6,916 nucleotides of DNA from a bacterium UBA4883 (lineage in GTDB: Bacteria > Bacillota > Clostridia > Oscillospirales > Acutalibacteraceae), in contig DHDF01000004.1 of NCBI GenBank assembly GCA_002399225.1, forward strand, positions 1 to 6,916, given 5' to 3'. The stretch's first letter is position 1. Every line of letters begins with the position of its first letter. Of the stretch, positions 1 to 4,938 are shown in pieces. Under the pieces are notes generated by a model that was not told where the DNA came from, ran no database searches, and worked only from the letters and a program-made list of their open reading frames with translations. The position numbers and the translations under genes are program-made.

Positions 1-1787
1 ATATGGCCAAAGTTTGCATCCATCGCATCCTTCAGCTGTTTCGGCGTGATCTTCTTTTCATCGAATACGAACTTCTTCATCGCGTAGATGGAGTCTCCGC
101 AATCCGCAACCCCGAACTCCTGCGGGCCGGTGAAGTTGTAGACCGCTCCGCCTTCCTGGACGGAAAGGCCGCGCTTAATGCAGTCGTCGACCAACGCCGA
201 TTCAAACGGAAGCGGGCAACGCTGCATGTGCGCCAAGTCGATGCAGTTGTCGGCTTCCGCCAGATGGAAGATGAAATACTCAACCTGCTTGCGGAACGCC
301 TTGTAGAAATCATCCATGCTCTTCCAGGACGTCATATCACCGGTAACCGGGCCAAGCTGTTTATTGCCAAGCTCGCCTCTCTTGCTGCCGACTTTGCCGT
401 TGTGGAACGTAATTTCAAGCACTTTCGCCATATTGAAGAAAGCGGCGTCGTGCCATCCGTCCGTCTTATGCATGGACTGAGGCTCCACGCAGCCGATAAG
501 GCAGTAGTTGCGCGCGTCCTTGAGGGACACGCCCCGATTTTCCAGCGCGGGGATGATGACTTCGTCGTTATACATGGCCGGCATGCCGAGCCCAAGCCGC
601 ACCAGTTCACAGGCGCGGTACAAAAATTCATCCGGCGTCCCCTGCCATACGCGGATGGAGAATGACGGCGCAGGCATGCGGACTTCTCCGCAGGCTTCTA
701 TCATCATATAGGACATCTCGTTCGTCGCGTCCTCGCCGTCTTCATTCTGGCCGCCGGCGCCGATGTTCTGGAAAACGGTAAATCCGGCAAACGCCTGAGC
801 CGAAATTTTATCACGGGTCTTATTAAGGTCGTTGAACTTGACCCACAGGCAGTCCAGCAGCTCCTGCGCGAATTCCTTCGAGATGCTCTTGTCGTTGGCA
901 AAATAAGGATACATGTACTGGTCGAAGCGCCCGGGGGAAACGGAGTGGCCGCTCGACTCGATCTGAAGTATGAACTGGACGAACCAGAAGCTCTGCAGTG
1001 CCTCGTAGAAATTGGTCGCCCCGTTTTCCGGGACCCGTTCGCAGTTCTTCGCAATTTGCAGAAGTTCCGCCTTCCGTGTGCCGTTGCTCTCGGCATCCGC
1101 CATTTCATGCGCTTTTTTCGCATATCTGTGAGCAAAATTAATCGCCGCATTATATGTAATGATCAGCGCTTCGTAGAACTGCCTCTTCTTAATATACTTC
1201 GGGTCCATTAAATCCAGTTTCTGCATCGCCTCGGCAACTTCCATAATGATGCCGCGGAATCCTTCTTTCAGGACTTTTCCGTAATCGACGCAGACGTGGC
1301 CGATACCGCCGAAATAGTAATTGCCCGGATCAAACACGCCGGCCGCCATGCAGTCTCTCGTTTCCTGAGACATGTAGGACGACGCCAGCTCGCTGGTCGT
1401 TTTGCCTTTCCAATACTTAAACGCTTCATGTAGCTCTTTCTTCGTCTCTTCCGGGATGACGAACGGATCCACCGCGCGGGTTGCCATGGTGTCAAATTCG
1501 TCTTCTACCCACTGATAAGAAAATTCCGGATTGATCTGGGTGGAACGGGGATGCTTGCAGATTGCGCCAACAATCAGTTCATCATCACGGATGGTGACTG
1601 GCAGATTGTTAAAGATTTTCTCCAGCGCCTTGGCGCGCCGCATGATGATGGGCAGATCTTCTGTTTCGCGGTAAGATTCCGTGAGCAGAACCGCTCTTTC
1701 CGACTCCACATAGGGAGTCGCATCCAGAATAACCTTTTTCAATCTTTCGATCCTCGCTGTCGGCTTGGAAAATCCTTTTTCCAGCAC
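1..1787 (-). CDS. dhaB1: B12-independent glycerol/1,2-propanediol dehydratase (glycyl radical enzyme), 3' end off window
   Basis: Glycyl radical enzyme that removes water from glycerol (to 3-hydroxypropanal) or 1,2-propanediol (to propanal) in the anaerobic cytosol; it needs a radical-SAM activase. I translated the minus strand: 595 complete codons are open from a GTG at 1787, and the reading frame leaves the window at base 1. The active-site Cys is in the motif IGCVEPQ (Cys433, Glu435), followed by TDGWHD (Asp447). His164 (GIGHVCVDY) and His281/Ser282 (ESSGHSVSPGRFD) are also present. From memory of the C. butyricum DhaB1 structure, these are the substrate-binding residues, at identical numbers, so the alignment is nearly gapless. 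The family is about 787 residues, so ~190 C-terminal residues with the glycyl radical loop are missing here. The start is fixed by AAGGAGG at 1796-1802, 8 nt upstream, and an in-frame stop further upstream. There is no N-terminal encapsulation extension. It is transcribed divergently from an alcohol dehydrogenase. Choline lyase and hydroxyproline dehydratase are relatives but fit less well; glycerol versus propanediol cannot be settled from these residues. Confidence 0.93.
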   Translation of the reverse strand, partial: MLEKGFSKPTARIERLKKVILDATPYVESERAVLLTESYRETEDLPIIMRRAKALEKIFNNLPVTIRDDELIVGAICKHPRSTQINPEFSYQWVEDEFDTMATRAVDPFVIPEETKKELHEAFKYWKGKTTSELASSYMSQETRDCMAAGVFDPGNYYFGGIGHVCVDYGKVLKEGFRGIIMEVAEAMQKLDLMDPKYIKKRQFYEALIITYNAAINFAHRYAKKAHEMADAESNGTRKAELLQIAKNCERVPENGATNFYEALQSFWFVQFILQIESSGHSVSPGRFDQYMYPYFANDKSISKEFAQELLDCLWVKFNDLNKTRDKISAQAFAGFTVFQNIGAGGQNEDGEDATNEMSYMMIEACGEVRMPAPSFSIRVWQGTPDEFLYRACELVRLGLGMPAMYNDEVIIPALENRGVSLKDARNYCLIGCVEPQSMHKTDGWHDAAFFNMAKVLEITFHNGKVGSKRGELGNKQLGPVTGDMTSWKSMDDFYKAFRKQVEYFIFHLAEADNCIDLAHMQRCPLPFESALVDDCIKRGLSVQEGGAVYNFTGPQEFGVADCGDSIYAMKKFVFDEKKITPKQLKDAMDANFGH

Positions 1788-1795
1788 TTGAATGA

Positions 1796-1802
1796 CCTCC
1801 TT
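1796..1802 (-). promoter_or_regulatory. Ribosome binding site fixing the dehydratase GTG start
   Basis: On the minus strand AAGGAGG lies 8 nt before the GTG at 1787. It is a near-perfect anti-16S match and decides the non-ATG start, since no in-frame ATG follows for about 48 codons. Just upstream, ATAAAA (1803-1808) and TTTTAT (1813-1818) form a small AT inverted repeat that could weakly fold in the leader. Confidence 0.85.
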
Positions 1803-1865
1803 ATAAAAGATTTTTTATGAATTCTTAAGATTGCCATAACGTTTTTCCTGAATTTTTCTATCATC

Positions 1866-1897
1866 ATTATATAACGGAGGCGTGGATGAGCTGTTAC
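1866..1897 (-). promoter_or_regulatory. Predicted promoter of the dehydratase gene
   Basis: On the minus strand a perfect TATAAT occupies 1871-1866. The upstream element is poor: GTAACA at 1897-1892 is 20 nt from TATAAT, or 18 nt from an overlapping TATATA. Transcription would start near 1860, giving a leader of about 70 nt. A weak -35 fits activator dependence, and a candidate activator motif (1917-1927) ends exactly 45 nt upstream of the TATAAT. Confidence 0.5.
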
Positions 1898-1916
1898 ACT
1901 ATACAGACTCCATCGC

Positions 1917-1927
1917 TGTAAATTTAA
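1917..1927 (-). promoter_or_regulatory. TTRAWTTTACA motif copy 1 (dehydratase side)
   Basis: Reads TTAAATTTACA on the minus strand, i.e. in the direction of dehydratase transcription, with 45 nt between its end and TATAAT at 1871-1866. With four more bases it fits RGTTTTRAWTTTACA completely (AGTTTTAAATTTACA). It is a candidate site for an activator; the protein is unknown. Confidence 0.4.
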
Positions 1928-2025
1928 AACTAAAAAATTTTTATTTCTCGCTTCATATGTGTGCATTTTGTTGAGCCGGTTTTCTGCCGCCTGAAATTGG
2001 TGTGTGTACCAGGAAAAAACAGGTC

Positions 2026-2060
2026 AAATGTAAAATTAAAATTTTTAAATGTAAATTTAA
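2026..2060. repeat. Two direct repeats 21 bp apart (motif copies 2 and 3)
   Basis: A 14-base unit, AAATGTAAAATTAA at 2026-2039 and AAATGTAAATTTAA at 2047-2060, is repeated with one mismatch and a 21-bp period, i.e. two helical turns. On the minus strand each contains TTRAWTTTACA, in the same orientation as copy 1. Direct half-sites at 21 bp are typical of AraC-family binding; assignment to that family is only an analogy. The AT-rich composition raises the chance of coincidence. Confidence 0.45.
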
Positions 2061-2105
2061 GATCTGTCGAGTGAATGGTAACATGAGCAGGAGAATTTCA
2101 TCTGG

Positions 2106-2127
2106 AAAAATAAACATCTTTATTTTT
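2106..2127. repeat. Perfect AT-rich inverted repeat
   Basis: AAAAATAAA (2106-2114) and its exact reverse complement TTTATTTTT (2119-2127) flank a CATC spacer. The 9-bp arms contain no G or C, so the RNA hairpin would be weak, and there is no GC stem to make it a convincing terminator. It sits near the middle of the divergent region and could be an operator or a bendable DNA element; no function is established. Confidence 0.4.
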
Positions 2128-2167
2128 GGAAACTTTTTGAAAATGGCTGCCCGCTCTTAAGCAGGTT

Positions 2168-2178
2168 TTGATTTTACA
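2168..2178 (+). promoter_or_regulatory. TTRAWTTTACA motif copy 4 (alcohol dehydrogenase side)
   Basis: Reads TTGATTTTACA in the direction of dehydrogenase transcription and is preceded by GGTT, matching the extended form RGTTTTRAWTTTACA. It ends 45 nt before TATAAT at 2224, the same distance and relative orientation as copy 1 on the opposite arm. Confidence 0.4.
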
Positions 2179-2199
2179 CTGTATCGTTTGGAATGTACG

Positions 2200-2229
2200 T
2201 TGCTCCCGGCGGGACCTGAAAGGTATAAT
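2200..2229 (+). promoter_or_regulatory. Predicted promoter of the alcohol dehydrogenase gene
   Basis: A perfect TATAAT at 2224-2229 follows TTGCTC at 2200-2205 with an 18-nt spacer. The -35 matches only half of TTGACA, again compatible with activator help. Transcription would begin near 2236, with a leader of about 68 nt before the ATG. Confidence 0.55.
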
Positions 2230-2303
2230 GAAAATAGAAAAAGTGGCGTTTGCCGGGTAAGTCAACGGCTTCAAGCGCACTTGTTTCTTTTAGGGAGGAG
2301 AAA

Positions 2304-3437
2304 ATGAAAGAATTCAGCGTAAGCACAAAGATTTTTTTAGGGGAAGGTTCGCTGGAACATCTGCGTTCTGTCAAAGGCAAGTCCGTTTTGATCGTTACAG
2401 ACGATTTCATTTACAAAAGCGGCACAGCAAAAAAAGTTGCGGATTATTTGACGGACTGCAGGGTTTCCTATTTTAAAGATGTCGTTTCCGATCCTCCGAC
2501 TGAGATCATCAGCGCGGGGATTAAAAGTCTGCTGAAAGCAGATGCGGATGTGATGATTGCCGTCGGGGGCGGCTCTTCCCTGGATACCGCGAAAGTTATT
2601 AGAAATATGGCGGAGCATATCTGCCCTCAGAAAGTTCATATCAAGGAATGTTTTGCTGTCCCGACGACCAGCGGTACAGGCTCAGAGGTTACCGAATTTG
2701 CCGTGATCACGGACAGAAAAAGTCATACCAAAATTCCTCTGCACGACGTCAGTCTCCGGCCAATCACGGCGATTCTCGATCCATCGCTTGTCGTGTCGGC
2801 ACCGCCGTCGGTCACGGCAAACACCGGCATGGATGTGCTGACGCACGCCATTGAGTCCTACGTCTCTGTCGGAGCCAATGATTTTACCGATGCGCTGGCG
2901 GAAAAAGCTTTTGCCATGACAGTCAAGTATCTGCCCCTGGCATTTCAGGACGGGAGCAATCTGTTTGCCCGGGAAAAGATGCACAACGCTTCCTGCATGG
3001 CCGGGCTTGCGTTCAACTCTGCCGGTTTGGGGCTGAACCACGGCATTGCCCACGCGTTAGGGGCAACGCTTCATCTGCCGCACGGAAAGGCCAACGCCAT
3101 TCTGCTTCCTTACACGATCGAATACAATGCAAATCTGCCCGCGTGCGGGAACGGGATCCATTCCGCGGCCGCTCAAAGATACCGGAAGCTTGCAAAAATT
3201 ATCGGCCTGCCTTCCGAAACCGTGATGATGGGGGTTCAGCATCTCCAAAGCATGGTTGCAAACCTCAACCGGGTACTGAAAATTCCCGCGGACCTGAAAT
3301 CGGCCGGCACTCCTCTCACCGAAACGTTAAAAAATGAAATTGCCGAGACAGCTCTGAAAGATACGACAACCGCATCGAATCCGAGGGTCCCGACCAAACA
3401 GGATATCATCGATATTTTGAACCAATGCTGCGAATAA
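2304..3437 (+). CDS. pduQ: Iron-containing alcohol dehydrogenase, PduQ-like (1-propanol / 1,3-propanediol dehydrogenase)
   Basis: Cytosolic NAD(H)-dependent group III alcohol dehydrogenase, expected to reduce the aldehyde made by the divergent dehydratase. The 377-residue length is normal for the family. The N-terminal nucleotide-binding half has GGGS at residues 88-91 and the family signature PTTSGTGSEVT at 120-130. The metal site in the helical half is complete: Asp177 and His181 (TGMDVLTHAIE), His246 (NHGIAH) and His260 (LPHG), with the same spacing as in E. coli FucO. From memory the sequence resembles PduQ (SAPPSVTANTGMDVLTHA, KMHNAS, LGLNHGIAH, LPHG.ANA) more than DhaT of 1,3-propanediol operons. 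The ATG at 2304 is chosen because GGGAGG (2293-2298) sits 5 nt upstream; a TTG 18 codons earlier lacks such a site. I see no frameshift. Substrate (3-hydroxypropanal, propanal or lactaldehyde) is inferred from the neighbours only. Confidence 0.9.
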   Translation: MKEFSVSTKIFLGEGSLEHLRSVKGKSVLIVTDDFIYKSGTAKKVADYLTDCRVSYFKDVVSDPPTEIISAGIKSLLKADADVMIAVGGGSSLDTAKVIRNMAEHICPQKVHIKECFAVPTTSGTGSEVTEFAVITDRKSHTKIPLHDVSLRPITAILDPSLVVSAPPSVTANTGMDVLTHAIESYVSVGANDFTDALAEKAFAMTVKYLPLAFQDGSNLFAREKMHNASCMAGLAFNSAGLGLNHGIAHALGATLHLPHGKANAILLPYTIEYNANLPACGNGIHSAAAQRYRKLAKIIGLPSETVMMGVQHLQSMVANLNRVLKIPADLKSAGTPLTETLKNEIAETALKDTTTASNPRVPTKQDIIDILNQCCE

Positions 3438-3835
3438 AACTACGGCAGAATTTGATGACTAAAAACCGGTCTTGAGCAGGTTTGCTCGCTAAATTCCATC
3501 CCGCTTTTCCACTCAAAAAGGGGGTTGATATCTCCCGAAATGACAGTAGCCTCATTTGCAAATCAGTTTTGCTGTCTGGTCAATATCATTTTCCGTTTTA
3601 CAACCCGATTTTCAATCCGCGTTTAAAATCACGTAATACGTAATCATTAAAATTATTCTGAAAAAATAAATGCCAACATGGTTGACACTTTCTTTGACGC
3701 TCTTCCCAAATTCTTTTAAGGCCATTTCCGTTGATGAGATCAGTGGCTGGTTCCGTGAATCCGGCCATTTGTTGCCCTGACTGAAATTGCTGCAAATCAG
3801 CGTATCCTTAAAAAAATTAAAACGAGGTGTATATT
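3438..3835. other. Noncoding gap between alcohol dehydrogenase and glycerol facilitator
   Basis: About 400 bases with no gene I can support. There is no convincing terminator for the upstream gene: GAGCA/TGCTC (3474-3487) and an imperfect stem at 3500-3524 both lack a T-run. Other items are a tandem ACGTAAT duplication (3631-3644), TGCAAATCAG repeated at 3557-3566 and 3791-3800, a partial activator-motif match ending at 3602, and a 36-codon frame at 3670-3780 that I do not recognise. Read-through from the dehydrogenase into glpF is possible. Confidence 0.6.
3781..3808 (+). promoter_or_regulatory. Weak candidate promoter of glpF
   Basis: CTGAAA (3781-3786) and TATCCT (3803-3808) are separated by 16 nt, each matching four of six consensus bases. 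The start would fall near 3815, leaving a leader of about 20 nt with the ribosome binding site. A competing candidate is TAAAAT at 3648-3653. Neither is strong. Confidence 0.25.
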
Positions 3836-4552
3836 ATGCTGCCTTATCTTGCAGAATTTATTGGCACAGCGATTTTGATGATTCTGGGCGATAGCGCATG
3901 TGCAAACGCCAATCTGAACAAGTCCGGCATGAAAGGTGCGGGTTCCGTACAGATCACCGTTGGATGGGGTCTTGCAGTGCTGCTGCCGGCCTTTGTGTTC
4001 GGCGGGGTCTCCGGCGCGCATTTCAATCCCGCCGTAACGATCGGGCTGGCCGCGGCCGGAAAATTTTCGTGGGGAATGGTGCCTGGCTACCTGATTGCTC
4101 AGGTCTGCGGCGGATTTTTAGGTGCCTGCATTGTTTATGTGCTTTTCAAGGATCAATTTGATGCGACGACAGATCAGAACACAATTCTCACCTGCTTCTG
4201 CACACGCCCATCTGTCCGTGATCTTCCGCGCAACTTTTTTTCAGAAGCAGTGATTACCTTCTTGCTTGTCTTCACGATTCTGGGTGTCGGCAATGTGAAA
4301 GGCGCGGGTGCGGCAGGTGTCAATTATCTTCTTATTTTCGCCATCATCGTCTCCATGGGCATGTCGCTCGGCGGGCTGACCGGATACGCCATGAACCCAG
4401 CAAGAGATTTCGGGCCGCGCCTTGCTCATGCAGTTCTTCCCATTAAGGACAAAGGCTCTTCCGAGTGGTCATATGGGCTTATCGTTCCTATTTTTGGCCC
4501 AATTGTTGGATGTTTGCTGGCTGCGCTTCTTTTCACGGTTATCCCCTGGTAA
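3836..4552 (+). CDS. glpF: Glycerol facilitator (aquaglyceroporin, MIP family)
   Basis: Inner-membrane channel for glycerol and similar small polyols, 238 residues with six membrane-spanning helices and two half-helices. Both pore motifs are intact: NPA at 64-66 (GAHFNPAVTIG) and NPA at 187-189, the latter followed by RDFGPR. The Asp191 after Arg190 is the mark of glycerol channels as opposed to water-specific aquaporins. The constriction residues by comparison with E. coli GlpF are Trp44, Gly175, Tyr184 and Arg190; E. coli has Phe where Tyr184 lies. The protein is shorter than E. coli GlpF (281), mainly in the loop between the two halves (residues ~105-132). The ATG at 3836 is preferred because GAGGTG (3824-3829) lies 6 nt before it; a GTG at 3827 is inside that site. 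Lying next to a glycerol dehydratase and an aldehyde reductase, it probably feeds that pathway, although some family members move water, dihydroxyacetone or lactic acid. Confidence 0.93.
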   Translation: MLPYLAEFIGTAILMILGDSACANANLNKSGMKGAGSVQITVGWGLAVLLPAFVFGGVSGAHFNPAVTIGLAAAGKFSWGMVPGYLIAQVCGGFLGACIVYVLFKDQFDATTDQNTILTCFCTRPSVRDLPRNFFSEAVITFLLVFTILGVGNVKGAGAAGVNYLLIFAIIVSMGMSLGGLTGYAMNPARDFGPRLAHAVLPIKDKGSSEWSYGLIVPIFGPIVGCLLAALLFTVIPW

Positions 4553-4779
4553 AAGTCCTGCATACATACTACGACCCTTGCGGATTTTTCCATAGTTTGA
4601 TTGGTGGTTCAAAATAGAGAAAAAGAAAAGACTGAGCGGAATGAAATCAGCAAAAAGCGTTGCATTCTAACGGTGATTCCAGCCAATATTCCATGATATT
4701 GACCAAACAGGAATACTGATTCGTAAAGATTAAGACGAACGGATCAGTTGGCAAAATACCGAGCTAACAGCATATTTTC
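4553..4779. other. Noncoding gap after glpF, possible small RNA or long 3' UTR
   Basis: About 230 bases between the glpF stop and the first terminator with no supportable gene; a 9-codon frame at 4641-4670 is too short to call. It contains an inverted repeat, CAATAT (4684-4689) and ATATTG (4696-4701), that overlaps a TTGACC sequence (4699-4704) resembling a -35. A matching -10 is weak (TAAAGA at 4724-4729). The stretch is either the glpF 3' UTR or the body of a short noncoding transcript ending at 4818. Confidence 0.4.
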
Positions 4780-4818
4780 AAAATCCGCCCGCTGCTTTCA
4801 GGCAGTGGGCGGATTTTT
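4780..4818 (+). terminator. Strong intrinsic terminator after glpF
   Basis: The arm AAATCCGCCCGCTGC (4781-4795) pairs with 4802-4816 through 15 consecutive pairs including one G-T wobble, closing a six-base loop and running into TTTTT (4814-4818). A-rich sequence precedes the stem, so partial activity in the other direction is possible. It lies about 230 nt beyond the glpF stop. Confidence 0.88.
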
Positions 4819-4834
4819 CCGTCTGTAGGAGCAC

Positions 4835-4861
4835 AGTCGCCGGGGCGGCTATTTTCTTTTT
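4835..4861 (+). terminator. Second, tandem intrinsic terminator
   Basis: AGTCGC (4835-4840) pairs with GCGGCT (4845-4850) around CGGG, with one G-T wobble. The tail ATTTTCTTTTT (4851-4861) follows. It backs up the first terminator 17 nt upstream and insulates the kinase gene from glpF transcription. Confidence 0.65.
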
Positions 4862-4881
4862 GTCAATCGGCATTTTTCCCC

Positions 4882-4910
4882 TTGAATCATTTCTTCTCTT
4901 CCTCTATGGT
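4882..4910 (+). promoter_or_regulatory. Predicted promoter of the kinase-like gene
   Basis: TTGAAT (4882-4887) and TATGGT (4905-4910) are spaced by the optimal 17 nt, each with four of six consensus matches. Transcription would start near 4917, about 22 nt before the ATG. Its position after two terminators supports an independent unit. Confidence 0.5.
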
Positions 4911-4938
4911 GGAACTATCACTGTTTGGAGGGATTTTG

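Larger units (their letters stand above)
1788..2303. promoter_or_regulatory. Divergent intergenic control region between dehydratase and alcohol dehydrogenase
   Basis: This 516-base stretch holds no convincing gene and is much richer in A+T than the flanking genes. It contains an outward promoter on each side (TATAAT at 1866-1871 on the minus strand and at 2224-2229 on the plus strand) and a ribosome binding site at each end. It also has four copies of a TTRAWTTTACA-like motif and a perfect AT palindrome at 2106-2127. The layout suits a shared activator for both genes, but no regulator gene is in the window. Confidence 0.75.

Noticed and set aside
3..665. A 220-codon open frame on the plus strand opposite the dehydratase gene
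   Set aside because: It is antisense to a reading frame with complete active-site motifs, has no ribosome binding site, and its composition looks like a mirror of the real codons.
1931..1943. TAAAAAATTTTTA palindrome near the dehydratase promoter
   Set aside because: It is a simple A/T run of a kind expected by chance in such AT-rich DNA, with no second copy or link to a promoter element.
2131..2145. CodY-box-like sequence AACTTTTTGAAAATG
   Set aside because: It has three mismatches to AATTTTCWGAAAATT in an AT-rich region where such hits arise easily, and nothing in the window shows that the organism has CodY.
2083..2160. 25-codon ATG frame inside the divergent control region
   Set aside because: There is no good ribosome binding site, it runs through the AT palindrome, and the protein is not recognised.
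3500..3524. Stem CCCGCTTTT / AAAAGGGGG as terminator of the alcohol dehydrogenase gene
   Set aside because: It has an internal G-G mismatch and is followed by TTGATATC rather than a T-run, so it is not a credible intrinsic terminator.
3598..3795. 65-codon frame on the minus strand before glpF
   Set aside because: It would use a TTG start with only a poorly spaced AAGG upstream, shows no recognisable domain, and overlaps likely regulatory sequence.
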